This document shows positions 43,150 to 55,161 of a stretch of 64,000 nt of DNA, piece by piece. Each line of letters begins with the position of its first letter. Position 1 is the stretch's first letter. A program made the translations under genes and the position numbers. The notes under the pieces are model-generated. The model saw nothing but the letters and a program-made list of their open reading frames with translations. It had not been told where the DNA came from and did no database searches. Source of the DNA: Gemmatimonas aurantiaca (GTDB taxonomy: Bacteria; Gemmatimonadota; Gemmatimonadetes; Gemmatimonadales; Gemmatimonadaceae); assembly GCF_037190085.1 (NCBI RefSeq), contig NZ_JBBCJO010000012.1, positions 620,001-684,000 on the forward strand, read 5' to 3'.

Positions 43150-44337
43150 ATGTCCGAGACTCCTGCTTTTCACGCCACGCCGGTGTTTCCCCGTGGCTTC
43201 CACTGTGCCAGCCGCAACGTCGGCCTCAAGCCGGCCGCACGCGATCTCACCCTGTTCGTGAGTGACGTGGACGCGGCCGCGGCCGCCGTGTTCACGCGCA
43301 ATCACTTTCCCGGTGCTCCGGTCATTCTGGGGCGGGAGACGATCGGTGCCGGCACGGGCGGCACGCTGCGGGCGATCATCGCCAACAGCAAGGTGAGCAA
43401 CGTCGCCACGGGCGCCCCGGGTGTGGAGAACGCGCGGCGCATGGCGCGTGCCGCCGCGCAGGAGATCGGCACCACGGCAAACCGGGTGCTGGTGAGCTCC
43501 ACCGGCGTGATCGGCGTGCCACTGCCCATCGAAAAGATCGAAGCGGGCGTGGTGGGCATGGCGGGCGATCTGCAGGACGATCCCATGATCGGCGCCGAGG
43601 GCATCATGACCACCGACACGCACCCCAAGGCCCTGTCCGCGTCGGTGGGTGATGCCATCATCACGTGGGTGGCGAAGGGATCGGGCATGATCGAGCCCAA
43701 CATGGCCACGATGCTGTCCTACATCTTCACCGATGCCGCGATCGACGCTCCCACGCTCGACCGTCTGCTGCGCGCCGCCGTGAAGCCCACCTTCAACATG
43801 TTGTCGGTGGATACGGACACGAGCACATCGGACACCTGCGCGATCCTCGCCAACGGTCTGGCTGGTGCCGTTGACGAAGCCGAGTTCCTGGCCGTGCTCA
43901 CGGCCGGCTGCACACGCATGACCGAGATTCTCGCCCGCGATGGCGAAGGTGCGGAGCATCTGCTGCGCGTGACCGTGCGCGGCGCGCTCGACGAAGCGGA
44001 AGCCTATACCGTGGCCAAGAGCGTGCTCAACTCCCCGCTCGTGAAGACCATGGTGCACGGCGCCGATCCCAATGTCGGTCGCCTGCTCATGGCCGTGGGC
44101 AAGTGTTTCTCCTGCACCATCCGGCCTTCCACCACCGACGCCTGGATCAACGGCTATCAGGTGGTGGGCAAGGGCGAGCGTCTCGCTTTCGACGATGCCG
44201 TGGTGCGGGAAACGCTGTCACGCGAAGTCGTGGATCTCGAGATCGCGCTGGGTGTGGGCGACGCCTCGGCGCGCGCGTTTGGATGCGATCTCACCAAGGG
44301 ATATGTCGAGGAGAACGCGGCGTACTATTCGTCGTGA
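43150..44337 (+). CDS. argJ: Glutamate N-acetyltransferase/amino-acid acetyltransferase ArgJ
   Basis: A 395-residue arginine-biosynthesis enzyme that moves the acetyl group from N-acetylornithine to glutamate. ArgJ folds as a precursor cut before a Thr; the conserved site EPNMATMLSY is present (cleavage between Ala and Thr, at about residues 188-189), with the N-terminal GAGTGG loop and C-terminal KSVLNSPLVKTMVHGADPNVGRLLMAVG. The start at 43150 gives MSETPAFHATPVFPRGF, typical of the family. It stands alone, without other arg genes nearby. Whether it is mono- or bifunctional cannot be read. Confidence 0.94.
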   Translation: MSETPAFHATPVFPRGFHCASRNVGLKPAARDLTLFVSDVDAAAAAVFTRNHFPGAPVILGRETIGAGTGGTLRAIIANSKVSNVATGAPGVENARRMARAAAQEIGTTANRVLVSSTGVIGVPLPIEKIEAGVVGMAGDLQDDPMIGAEGIMTTDTHPKALSASVGDAIITWVAKGSGMIEPNMATMLSYIFTDAAIDAPTLDRLLRAAVKPTFNMLSVDTDTSTSDTCAILANGLAGAVDEAEFLAVLTAGCTRMTEILARDGEGAEHLLRVTVRGALDEAEAYTVAKSVLNSPLVKTMVHGADPNVGRLLMAVGKCFSCTIRPSTTDAWINGYQVVGKGERLAFDDAVVRETLSREVVDLEIALGVGDASARAFGCDLTKGYVEENAAYYSS

Positions 44338-44412
44338 TCGCGTCGCGTTTTCGATGAAGCGGCAGTGAGGGGCATCCCCGGATCCACGATCGTGCCGGCC
44401 TTCTCCCGGGCA

Positions 44413-46710
<2,298 letters not shown>

Positions 46711-46717
46711 GCGCCCC

Positions 46718-47272
46718 TCACCCGCCGTGATCGAGGGCGTCGTGCAGCCAACCGCGGGCTTTCACCCAATCGCGCCGCACCGTCCGCTCGGTCACGCCAA
46801 GCGCCTCGGCGATCTCCGCTTCGGTCATACCACCGAAGTACCGGCACTCCACCACGCGCGCCAGACGCGGCGCCACACGGGCCAGTCGATCGAGCGCGTC
46901 ATCGAGTGCGACGAGGTGGGCGTCGCGCCCCGGGTCGGCATCGAGATCCTCATTCAGCGCCAGCGGTGCCTCACCATGCCCGCGCTTCTCAGCGCGCCGG
47001 CGACGCAGATGATCCACCAGCACACGCCGCATCATGCCCGACGCCGCGGCCATGAATCGGGGGCGATCGACCCACACCGTCTGTCGCTGCGTGGCCAGAC
47101 GGAGAAAGGCCTCATGCAGCACGGCGCGCGTGTCCAACGTGGCAATGTCCCGGACGCGACGCCGCTGACGCCGAGCGATGCGCAGGAGCTCGGCATAGTG
47201 CGCGGAAGCGAGTTGCTCGAGATGGCTGAGGTCGGCGGATATGTCGGACTGCGGCAACGTTTCGGAGGCCAT
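46718..47272 (-). CDS. ECF-type sigma factor (STPK-associated)
   Basis: 184 residues. Sigma2-like region (ELLRIARRQRRRVRDI, TRAVLHEAFLRLA, FMAAASGMMRRVLVDHLRRRRAEKRG) followed by a sigma4 helix-turn-helix (about 130-180; ARVVECRYFGGMTEAEIAEALGVTERTVRRDW). The spacing and the wide sigma2 motif fit the ECF group frequently found next to serine/threonine kinases in Planctomycetes and Gemmatimonadetes. The stop is seven bases before the kinase gene. The ATG at 47272 (MASETLP) is preferred over the in-frame upstream codon at 47335. No anti-sigma gene is visible. Confidence 0.85.
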   Translation of the reverse strand: MASETLPQSDISADLSHLEQLASAHYAELLRIARRQRRRVRDIATLDTRAVLHEAFLRLATQRQTVWVDRPRFMAAASGMMRRVLVDHLRRRRAEKRGHGEAPLALNEDLDADPGRDAHLVALDDALDRLARVAPRLARVVECRYFGGMTEAEIAEALGVTERTVRRDWVKARGWLHDALDHGG

Positions 47273-47491
47273 TTCGACCGAATGTCCGGTTTGACGGTGC
47301 GGCGACGCGATTCCATCGAGCGGGACGCGAGTCACGGAGATGTCTGCGAGGTGTTGTCTGCGCCACCACGGGCGTATGGGCCAACATGAACCACACGTGC
47401 ATGTGGGGCAATAGGTCGATACCGCCTCTCAACTCCTCAGCAGAATGACCCGGGAGCACCCGTGACCGCCATCACCTTCACGCCCTCTCCT

Positions 47492-49069
47492 TCACCCCCC
47501 GACGCTCACGCGATAGCTGGGCTTCTTCCAGTGTTTCGTGCTCTGCTCGTAGTCGTACACGAGCTGGATGAGTCGGTATTCACTCCACGCCCGGCCGAAA
47601 AAACTGATCCCGGCCGGCAGCACACCGCCCCGGGTGTATCCCATGGGCACCGTGATCGCGGGAAATCCCGTGGTCGGTGAAAAGAGCTGACTGTTGTCAC
47701 CATGCGGCGTGTTGAGATCGCCGATCAACCGCGGCGGATTGCCCCACGTGGGATAGATCATGGCATCGAGCCGCAGCGAATCCATGAGCGTCGTCACGGC
47801 GACACGCACGGCGGCTCGCACCTGCTCCCGGCTCTGGCATCCGGGGGTCTGCTCGGGCGGGGTCGTGGCGGTGGCCGCATCACGCAGGCGCTGTTCCACG
47901 GTGGGATGAAAACGCCGGCTGCGGATGATGTCGTCGATGGTCTTGATGGGGGCATTGGGCGCCCGTGCCGCCAGGTACCGTTCGAGATCGGCCTTGAAAC
48001 GATTGCAACCGCCCTGCTGGCGACGCTGAATGACGTCGAGTGAATCGACGCGCACGGTATCGAGTACGATCGCGCCGGCCTTGCGCAGGTCGGCGATCGC
48101 CCGCTCGAACACGGCGGTCACTTCCGCATCAAGACCGGGACGCTCATAGGCCTGCCGCAACACGCCGATACGCGCGCCCTTGAGCGCTCCCCGCTGCAGG
48201 GCGTCGGTGTACCGCGCCGCACGACGATTGTCGGCCTGACTGGTGACCGTGTCGGCGGGATCGCTGTGCGCGACGACATCGAACACCGCCACGGCATCGG
48301 CCACACTGCGGGCCATCGGTCCCGCGACATCGGCGCTTTCATTGAGCGGGATCACGCCGGCACGCGATGTGAGGCCCATCGTGGAGCGAATGCCCACCAG
48401 CGCCTGATGCGAGGAGGGCCCGCGAATGGAATTCCCGGTGTCGGTGCCAAGCCCCAGTGTGCCGAATCCGGCCGCCACTGCGGCCGCCGTACCACCGCTC
48501 GACCCCGCGGTCACCCGATCGAGTGCATACGGATTGCGTGTGTATCCCGGCAGGATCGAACTCACCGTTTCGTAGGGTGTGAACGCCCATTCGGCGAGAT
48601 TGCTCTTGGCCAGCACGATGGCACCGGCGTCCTTCACCAGCCTGACCATCGTCGCATCCTGTGGGGGCTTCCAGCCTTCGAGCGCGAGCGAGCCGCCGCT
48701 GGTCTGCAGTCCGAGCGTCTCGAAGTTGTCCTTCACGATGAGCGGGATGCAGTGCAGCGGACCCACCGGCCCCCGCGCCGCATACGTGGCGTCGAGCAAT
48801 TCGGCCGTGGCCAGCGCCTGCGGATTCACCGTGACGATGGCGTTAATGGCCGGCCCTTTCCTGTCCAGCGAATCGATGCGCGCAAGATACCGTGTCACCA
48901 GCGCCCGGCACGTCAGACGGCCCGACTTGAACGCGGCGTGGATGGTGGTGATCGACGCGGTGTCGATGGGAAAGGGGCGCGGCTGCGCCTGACGCGGCTG
49001 TGCCGCGAGTGGCATGGCACTCGCGACACCGGACAGCACGAATGCGGGCAGGAAACGGAAACGGGACAT
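47492..49069 (-). CDS. Secreted amidase (amidase-signature family)
   Basis: 525 residues with a signal peptide (ending LAAQ, about 1-24). Amidase-signature features: the catalytic Lys in IVKDNFETLG, the Gly/Ser-rich GSSGGTAAAVAAGFG and the cis-Ser/nucleophile segment GTDTGNSIRGPSS (Ser triad K-S-S). Members hydrolyse amides, including N-acyl amino acids and aromatic amides; the substrate cannot be read. An export signal is less usual for this family and points to periplasmic scavenging. It follows the ATP-grasp gene on the minus strand with an 89-base gap. Confidence 0.9.
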   Translation of the reverse strand: MSRFRFLPAFVLSGVASAMPLAAQPRQAQPRPFPIDTASITTIHAAFKSGRLTCRALVTRYLARIDSLDRKGPAINAIVTVNPQALATAELLDATYAARGPVGPLHCIPLIVKDNFETLGLQTSGGSLALEGWKPPQDATMVRLVKDAGAIVLAKSNLAEWAFTPYETVSSILPGYTRNPYALDRVTAGSSGGTAAAVAAGFGTLGLGTDTGNSIRGPSSHQALVGIRSTMGLTSRAGVIPLNESADVAGPMARSVADAVAVFDVVAHSDPADTVTSQADNRRAARYTDALQRGALKGARIGVLRQAYERPGLDAEVTAVFERAIADLRKAGAIVLDTVRVDSLDVIQRRQQGGCNRFKADLERYLAARAPNAPIKTIDDIIRSRRFHPTVEQRLRDAATATTPPEQTPGCQSREQVRAAVRVAVTTLMDSLRLDAMIYPTWGNPPRLIGDLNTPHGDNSQLFSPTTGFPAITVPMGYTRGGVLPAGISFFGRAWSEYRLIQLVYDYEQSTKHWKKPSYRVSVGG

Positions 49070-49158
49070 CCGGGAAATATGGTGTCGTCGGTGCCCCGAT
49101 GGAGCACCCTATGCCGCCACGCGCGCGCCTCGCTCGGGACGCGGTGTCGACACAGCGA

Positions 49159-50151
49159 TCAGGCGTTCGCTCCGGCGGACACCAGCCCTGCACGCACCTC
49201 GAGATAGTCCACGAGCTTCGCGAACGGATCGAAGCCCACCACGTTGACCGCGTCGGCCACGAAATTCGACAGCGCATTCACATCGTAGAAGTAATGCCGG
49301 CCATCGCGATCGTCCACGAGATACTCGATGCCACCCACGTCGATGCCGGCGGCCTGCGAGATACGTTCCACCTGCGCGATGATCTTCGCCGGCGGGTCCG
49401 CACGTTCCACACGCATCCCGCTCTTCGGCGCATCGACGGCGCAGGCACCACGCACGAGTTCCGTACCGCCGGTGGTCTGACAGGCGTCGGCGGGGCAGAG
49501 ATCGAACGACCCCACGGCGGGATACACGTTGATGGCATAGAGATACCTGCCGTTCAGCGTTTCCACGCGGGTGATGTGCCCGTTGCGCAGCGGCGCGGCC
49601 TCCTGCACCAACGCGGTGCCATCGACGCCGAGATCCACCGTGCCCGCGGCCACCGCGGCTTCGAGTGCCTCACGGGTTTCGTACTTCACGATGCCGGCAC
49701 CACTGCCGCCCACATTGGCCTTCACCAGCACCGGATAACGCAGGCCCTCAGCCGCGGCCACCGCCTGCGACGCATGGTTGATCACACGTGAAGTGGGATA
49801 GGGCAATCCCAGCGACTGCAGCAGGTCGAGCTGCGTGGCCTTGGACAGCTCGTTGCCGTACGCCTGCACACCGTTCACGACCGGAATGCCCAGTCGTTCG
49901 ATGTGCCGGAGCCAGTGCAGCGTGTAGAACGTGGTCTGCCCGTGTCCGCGGAGATAGGCCGATGGGCTCGCGCGATTGAACACCAGCGACCAGCGGGCTT
50001 CGGTTTCCGACGGATCGAAGACATGCGCCGCTGCGTCGAGCCGCTCGTAGGGGATGCCGCGGGCCTCGAGTTCGGCGAAGAGCGGCCGGAACCAGTCCGG
50101 GTGCTCGTGATAGATCGCGATCGGCCGGATGTCGGTGGACGAGGAAGACAT
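49159..50151 (-). CDS. ATP-grasp protein (RimK-like)
   Basis: 330 residues. N-terminal Rossmann-like lobe (about 10-100; SLVFNRASPSAY), then the ATP-grasp fold (about 110-310) with YPVLVKANVGGSGAGIVKY (phosphate loop), an E-x-x-x-N-G-R-Y-L-Y-A-I-N strand pair, and metal-binding residues at the C-terminal GGIEYLVDD and DVNALSNF. It is most like RimK/LysX-type ligases that make amide bonds between a carboxylate and an amine; the substrates are unknown. GGAG is present eight bases before the ATG. A strong hairpin lies 45 bases upstream of the start. Confidence 0.75.
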   Translation of the reverse strand: MSSSSTDIRPIAIYHEHPDWFRPLFAELEARGIPYERLDAAAHVFDPSETEARWSLVFNRASPSAYLRGHGQTTFYTLHWLRHIERLGIPVVNGVQAYGNELSKATQLDLLQSLGLPYPTSRVINHASQAVAAAEGLRYPVLVKANVGGSGAGIVKYETREALEAAVAAGTVDLGVDGTALVQEAAPLRNGHITRVETLNGRYLYAINVYPAVGSFDLCPADACQTTGGTELVRGACAVDAPKSGMRVERADPPAKIIAQVERISQAAGIDVGGIEYLVDDRDGRHYFYDVNALSNFVADAVNVVGFDPFAKLVDYLEVRAGLVSAGANA

Positions 50152-50196
50152 GGAGCACTCCTGCACTGCGCGGTGGCGCCGTCCCGACACGACAAA

Positions 50197-50221
50197 GCCC
50201 GGGCAGCTGGGCCGCCCGGGC
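50197..50221. promoter_or_regulatory. GC hairpin upstream of the ATP-grasp gene
   Basis: GCCCGGGC occurs twice (50197-50204, 50214-50221) around nine bases, giving an 8-bp stem. On the minus strand TTTGTC follows, so in the ATP-grasp leader it could act as an attenuator; on the plus strand it is followed by CGTTTTAGC. It could equally be the 3' boundary of another transcript. Confidence 0.45.
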
Positions 50222-50478
50222 ATCGCGTTTTAGCTCGTTGTTTTACGTGGCGGCAATTGGCGGCAAATGACCACGGATCGGTTGTTCCCGAACCATGACT
50301 GCCTACACTGATTTAGTCAAGCAGTAAGATTCTCAACAGTTGAGGACACAATAATTCACGGGCAGTCAGACATCACACACGATTGGCGTCCATTGCAGTG
50401 CAATTCACAGTAGACCACGGCGACCCATTTCGATTCGCTTCGATTCGATTCCCTCCTCTGCGGGAAGTGGCCAGGAGA
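50222..50478. other. AT-richer intergenic stretch between MCP and ATP-grasp genes
   Basis: No gene is seen. It is noticeably less GC-rich than its surroundings and includes a short TTCGATTCG-type repeat run (about 50429-50452). It must hold the 3' end of the MCP transcript and the ATP-grasp promoter, but I could not identify either. Confidence 0.3.
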
Positions 50479-52041
50479 TCAGGCCACCGCCCGCCGACGT
50501 GCGTCCAGTGACTGGCCGTCGGGGAGGCGATGACGCAGATCCCGGGTCTTGAATCCTTTCACGACGGCTGCCAGGTGAGCAGCCTGCCCCAGCAGTTCCT
50601 CCGACGAAGCCGCTCCTTCATCGGCATTGCTGGCCACCTGCTGCGTGATGTTCGCCATCACGGCCACGCCGCTGGAGATCTCGCTCGTTGCCGCGGACTG
50701 CTGCCGTGCGGCCTCGACGATCTCCGTGATCGCACCGGTCATGTGCTCGACATGTCCACGCGCGGCCAGCAGTTGTTCGCGCACCTGCTCTTCCCGCACC
50801 ACACCGCCGTTGACGTTCTGAATCTCTTCGTCGATGAGCGCCGCGGTCTGCCGGGCCGCTTCCGCCGAACGGATGGCGAGGGCGCGCACCTCTTCGGCGA
50901 CGACCGCGAAACCGCGGCCCGCTTCGCCGGCGCGAGCGGCTTCCACCGCCGCGTTGAGCGCCAGCAGATTGGTCTGGAACGCGATCTCGTCGATGGTCTT
51001 CACGATGCGCTGCGTGGCGTCGGCCGACTGCTTGATCCGCTGCATGTCGGTGTTGAGCGCGAGCATGGTTTCCGTACCGCGCTGCACACTGTCGCGCGCC
51101 TGTTCGGCGCTGTCCTTCATCTCCGCGGCCTGCTCCGCCGAGCGGGTCGCGGTGGATGCCAGCGCATTGATGGCAACTTCCACACGATCGGCGTTCTGTG
51201 CCTGCGTGGACGCACCGATGGCCAGTTGCTGACTGTTGTCCGCCAACTGTTTTGCGGCCCCGTCCACCTGAATCGACGCGGCACGCACCTGCCCCACCGT
51301 TTCCGCCAGTTGTTCAATGGCGTCGTTGAGTGCGTCCTGCATGCGGGCAAATTCGCCGCGGAACACACCTTCCATACGCACTTCCAGATCGCGCGCGGCC
51401 ACCGCTTCGAGAACCCGACGGGCTTCGGCCAGGGGTGCGGCCACAGCCGTCATGACCCCTTCCACGCCGAGCAACACTTCGGCATAACGTCCCCGCACTT
51501 CATCGTGGGCGGCCTGGCCGGTGAGTACCCCATCCCGCGCTTCCGCGGCGAGGCGATCGATCTCGCGCACCGTGTGCGCCACCGCGTCCTGCGCCCGCAG
51601 GCAACCGCGGAACGATTCGTCGCACTCGTCGGTCATGCGATCGAGCGCATTGGCCACCGCACCGAGTTCGTCGCCTTCGGCGTCGGCGAGCCGCGGAATA
51701 TCGTGACGCTGCAAGGCGATCTGTTCACCGCGAGCCAGTGCGGAGAGGGCTCGCCGCACGCCTTCCACGCCGAATCGATGCAACGTGGCCACCTGCTCCG
51801 TGATACGCTGCAGGCGCTGTTCCAGCGACCGCGCCAGACGCCAGGTGTAGATAGTCCCCGCGATGAGGAACAGTGCGAAGATCGCCCACAGGGCGGTGAC
51901 CGCGTTCTGCACCTGAGCTGCCGTTCCCGTGCGGGCGACACCGAGTGCAATCTGTCCGGCAACGGTCACCGCCAGCATTCCGGCGGCACCAAGAAGAGCG
52001 ACAACGCGCAACCGTGCGCGCAGTGTGCGTGGAGCGAACAT
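50479..52041 (-). CDS. Methyl-accepting chemotaxis protein with minimal periplasmic loop
   Basis: 520 residues. Two membrane helices (about 15-35 and 46-66) are separated by roughly ten residues, so there is no periplasmic ligand domain. HAMP-like and coiled-coil segments (about 70-260) lead to an MCP signalling domain with the tip hairpin [22 protein letters not shown] and [10 protein letters not shown]. Methylation-type EEI/QS heptads are present. It may sense cytoplasmic or membrane signals, or serve as a PilJ/Tsr-like input to the type IV pilus (twitching) pathway. No che genes are nearby. Confidence 0.9.
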   Translation of the reverse strand: MFAPRTLRARLRVVALLGAAGMLAVTVAGQIALGVARTGTAAQVQNAVTALWAIFALFLIAGTIYTWRLARSLEQRLQRITEQVATLHRFGVEGVRRALSALARGEQIALQRHDIPRLADAEGDELGAVANALDRMTDECDESFRGCLRAQDAVAHTVREIDRLAAEARDGVLTGQAAHDEVRGRYAEVLLGVEGVMTAVAAPLAEARRVLEAVAARDLEVRMEGVFRGEFARMQDALNDAIEQLAETVGQVRAASIQVDGAAKQLADNSQQLAIGASTQAQNADRVEVAINALASTATRSAEQAAEMKDSAEQARDSVQRGTETMLALNTDMQRIKQSADATQRIVKTIDEIAFQTNLLALNAAVEAARAGEAGRGFAVVAEEVRALAIRSAEAARQTAALIDEEIQNVNGGVVREEQVREQLLAARGHVEHMTGAITEIVEAARQQSAATSEISSGVAVMANITQQVASNADEGAASSEELLGQAAHLAAVVKGFKTRDLRHRLPDGQSLDARRRAVA

Positions 52042-52152
52042 TTCGGACAGAGACGTGAGGGCGTCGAGCGCGCCGACTCCGTCGTCAGCACAAGAGCGCG
52101 CACCGTACCCAGCGCGCGCTCCTATCTGTATCGGACTTCCCCGCCGGGGACT

Positions 52153-54252
52153 TTAACGCTGGGGGGTGGCGGGTGTGGCTTGAGCCGCGGCCGGCCATTC
52201 GTTGTCGGCCGGGTTCCGGTCGGGGAACCGCCGGTTCGGATCCAGCACGATCTTCTCGATGGCGCGACCACCGAAGGTGAGGTCGACGTTCACTGAGCGC
52301 GCGCCGCCGAACCAGACATCGACGGGAAGGGTCACCAGTGCCGTCGTGGCGTCCAGCATCACCGCGTTCTTCATGGGCCGGATGGGCGCGCCCTTGGCCG
52401 CGAAACTGACTTTCAGCACGACGGGCGCCGGCATGTCTCCATCCTGCGCCACTGTCACCGTCGTGCGACCGGCAGCACTCTTCACACCGGCAATGCGGCC
52501 GTCCACGCTGGCCGTGGTGAACAGCCACGAATACCAGAACCATCCCAGGTCGCGACCGAGCGCCTTGTTCATGAAGAACATCCAGTCCCACGGCGAGGGA
52601 TGTTTGAACAGCCACGCGTCGGCAAACTGCCGATGCGCACGCTGCACCGCGCTGTCTCCCACGATACCACCCAGCATGGAAAGCATGAGCGGCGTCTTGC
52701 TGTACGTGGTGAAGCCATAGAAGCCCGGGCCGCCGTAGTTGGCGTTCCACATCATCGGCGCCTCGGCTTCGTTTCCGGCCGTCTGTCCGTACTTCTGTCC
52801 TTCGCCATCGAGCACGGCCGGTCGACCGGCCGCGTCGGCCGCCGAGAGGATGTTCATGTACTGATTGAATCCCTCGTCCATCCAGCCGTACCAGGTCTCG
52901 TTGGTGCCCACCACCATGGGCCACCATTGATGACCGGCCTCGTGATCGGCCGCGCCCTGGTTGGAGTTGATGACCATCGGATACTCCATGCCGGCGCTCG
53001 GCCCGTCCTGCATGGTCAGTTGCGGGAACTGATAGGGGAACCAGAGCTTCGAGTAGAACTCGAGCGCGTGGCGCGTGATTCCCGGCGCACGGGCAAAGAG
53101 ATTGGCCCGTCCCGGCAGATAGAGCATGTGAATGGGCACCGGGCCTTTCCCGGGAATCATCGCCCGCGTGGACTGCCAGACGTACTTCCGCGCCGTCGCC
53201 CAGGCGAAATCGTTCACCGTGTCGGCATGGAAACGCCACACGAGACGCCCATTGGAGCTCGTCGCCGTCGCCTGTCCGGGGCCCACTTCGTCGGGTCCGA
53301 CGATCATGGTGAGATCGTCGGACTGCGTGACTTTGGCCAACTGTTCCCGCGCACGCGCCGTCAGCACCTGCTCGGGATTCTGCAGCGTGCCGGTGCCACT
53401 CACGAGCCACCCCGCCGGCACATCGATATTCACATCGAACGTGCCGAAGTTGTTGAAGAACTCCGACGGCCCGAGGTAGATCTCGGTGTCCCATCCGCGC
53501 AGATCGTCGTACATGGCCACACGCGGAAACCACTGCGTGGGCTGGAACAATGAATCCGCCCACCGCTGTGTCATGCGATGTCCGGTACCCGGTCCACCCG
53601 GCAACTTGTGCGACCAGTCCACTTCCAGTACGGCGCGTGTGCCCGGCGCGATGGGGGAGTTGAGACGGATGCGCGCGTTGGTGGACCGTCCATTCAGCAA
53701 CGTGTTTTCGGTGGCCGCATTCGCCGCGGCCTGCTGCTGATTCTGAATGGCCCGGGCGCCTTCGGCACCGGCCGCCTGCGGCGCCTCGTTCGACGCGATG
53801 TTCACCGGCGCACCATCCACGGTCATGCGTGCGATGCGCATGCCGTCGGTGACCTCGGCCGGTGACCACGGCGCAGCGTGCGGCGCGGTGCCGATGAAGT
53901 GGTTGGGATCGAGGCGCAGACCGATCTCGCGGAGCGCATCCGGACTGGTGTTGTGGATGGTGATGCGCGCCTTGCCGGTGAGACGGGCCGAGGCCGGATC
54001 GAGCGAAACGTCGATGTGATAGTCGGTGCGCAACTGCCAGTATTTTGCGCCCGGGCGCCCCGTCGAATCCCGCGTGCCCGCGGCGAACGCGCGACGGATG
54101 GCATTGGTCATCGGAATGTCGCGGCGCACGGCGCGCGGCGGCATGCGGTTGGCCGTCTGGGCATGGATCGCCGCCGGGACGGCCAGCGACAGTGCGAGAG
54201 GAGCTGCCAGCGACAATAGCCGCAGCGGAACGAAGGAGCGTGACATGGTCAT
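52153..54252 (-). CDS. Secreted M1-family metallopeptidase (paralogue 2)
   Basis: A 699-residue protein parallel to the 40980-43013 gene: signal peptide (core about 12-28, ending HAQ), beta domains, then DHEAGHQWWPMVVG and the zinc-ligand Glu in WMDEGFNQYMN (HEAGH, about 437-441). The exopeptidase-type segment reads GMEYPMVINSN, again differing from classical G-x-M-E-N. It has an Ala/Gln-rich insertion (about 180-200) absent from paralogue 1. Probably another exported aminopeptidase with different specificity. The ATG at 54252 (MTMSRSF) or 54246 are both possible. Confidence 0.9.
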   Translation of the reverse strand: MTMSRSFVPLRLLSLAAPLALSLAVPAAIHAQTANRMPPRAVRRDIPMTNAIRRAFAAGTRDSTGRPGAKYWQLRTDYHIDVSLDPASARLTGKARITIHNTSPDALREIGLRLDPNHFIGTAPHAAPWSPAEVTDGMRIARMTVDGAPVNIASNEAPQAAGAEGARAIQNQQQAAANAATENTLLNGRSTNARIRLNSPIAPGTRAVLEVDWSHKLPGGPGTGHRMTQRWADSLFQPTQWFPRVAMYDDLRGWDTEIYLGPSEFFNNFGTFDVNIDVPAGWLVSGTGTLQNPEQVLTARAREQLAKVTQSDDLTMIVGPDEVGPGQATATSSNGRLVWRFHADTVNDFAWATARKYVWQSTRAMIPGKGPVPIHMLYLPGRANLFARAPGITRHALEFYSKLWFPYQFPQLTMQDGPSAGMEYPMVINSNQGAADHEAGHQWWPMVVGTNETWYGWMDEGFNQYMNILSAADAAGRPAVLDGEGQKYGQTAGNEAEAPMMWNANYGGPGFYGFTTYSKTPLMLSMLGGIVGDSAVQRAHRQFADAWLFKHPSPWDWMFFMNKALGRDLGWFWYSWLFTTASVDGRIAGVKSAAGRTTVTVAQDGDMPAPVVLKVSFAAKGAPIRPMKNAVMLDATTALVTLPVDVWFGGARSVNVDLTFGGRAIEKIVLDPNRRFPDRNPADNEWPAAAQATPATPQR

Positions 54253-54308
54253 GGAGAATGAGCGGAGGGAACCGATCTCCGATAACTAGCGTCTCAAAGC
54301 CACTCCCG

Positions 54309-54336
54309 TCAGGGTCACCCGTTCAGGGTCACCCGT
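54309..54336. repeat. 14-bp tandem repeat between M1 peptidase and Trx genes
   Basis: TCAGGGTCACCCGT occurs twice end to end, 14 bases after the stop of the thioredoxin-fusion gene on the minus strand and 56 bases upstream of the M1 peptidase start. Confidence 0.7.
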
Positions 54337-54350
54337 CCTCGTGGAGCGGG

Positions 54351-55133
54351 TCAGCCCGAAATCGCACCTGGAGTCGTGCCTGAACCTGTGTCTGAACCTG
54401 CGCCTGAAATCGCACCGGCGCCTGCGCTCGTGATGACGTCGGTCAATGCGGCGGCGGTCACGCGACGGTGCGACGCATGCCAGAGCACCTCGCCGCGCTG
54501 CACCACGATCGCCTGCGGCGACTCATGCCGCACCCGAAGCAGTTCTTCGAGCGCATTGGACAGCGGGCGTTCGTTCTGCACCGTGATGACGCGCGTGGGC
54601 ACATCGGGGTGCTCCGCCGTGAACGCATCGTATTCACGCTTCACCGCGATGGAAATGGAACAGGTGGCGCTGTGCTTGAACAACACGGCCGGACGATCGG
54701 AGGCGACGAGCGCCTGAGCTTCCGCCCAGGCGGCATCACGCGCATTCGCGGGAACGGGGTGCGTGCCAGCCTCGGCAACCGGTCCCGGTGCGCTCTCGAA
54801 CCCCGGATCGAGGACACGATCGAGCAGCGCGGCATAGGTCCCGAAGGCCTGCGCGCCCGACTGCCGGGCCACCAGCGCCCCATCGCGGAAGACCAGCACC
54901 GTGGGCAGTGCCCGCACGTCATACCGGACCACGGTCTCCACATTGCTGTCGGCCTCGAGGGTGAGCACCCGGACCCGGTCGCGATACGCCCCGGCAAGGC
55001 GCTCCATCACGGGCGCCAGTGTCAGACAGGGGACACACCACGCGGCCCACACATCCACCAGCACCACACCCGCGGCAACCTGGCGGGCAAAATCGGCGTC
55101 GGTCACCGCCATCGTTCCCGTATCTGAACTCAT
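54351..55133 (-). CDS. Thioredoxin fused to a YtxJ/BrxC-type monothiol domain
   Basis: 260 residues. The N-terminal thioredoxin domain (about 10-105) has the active site WAAWCVPC, with Val where Gly is usual, and the cis-Pro in LPTVLVF. The C-terminal domain (about 130-240) reads FKHSATCSISIAVKREY, then VITVQNERPLSNALEELLRVRHESPQ, IVVQRGEVLWHASH; this is the pattern of YtxJ/BrxC monothiol bacilliredoxins, with Cys-Ser-Ile-Ser as active site. A Gly/Ser/Thr repeat tail follows (about 243-260). The ATG at 55133 is the natural start; upstream codons are Cys/Arg-rich and unlike thioredoxin. Same strand as the Lrp gene, 28 bases after its stop. Confidence 0.83.
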   Translation of the reverse strand: MSSDTGTMAVTDADFARQVAAGVVLVDVWAAWCVPCLTLAPVMERLAGAYRDRVRVLTLEADSNVETVVRYDVRALPTVLVFRDGALVARQSGAQAFGTYAALLDRVLDPGFESAPGPVAEAGTHPVPANARDAAWAEAQALVASDRPAVLFKHSATCSISIAVKREYDAFTAEHPDVPTRVITVQNERPLSNALEELLRVRHESPQAIVVQRGEVLWHASHRRVTAAALTDVITSAGAGAISGAGSDTGSGTTPGAISG

Positions 55134-55161
55134 ACGTGGAAAGTTAGCCCATTGTCGCGGG

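Noticed and set aside
50152..50478. tRNA or small RNA gene in this AT-rich gap
   Set aside because: No acceptor/T-arm pattern (GGTTCGAATCC-like) or CCA end is present, and no other conserved RNA fold is recognised.
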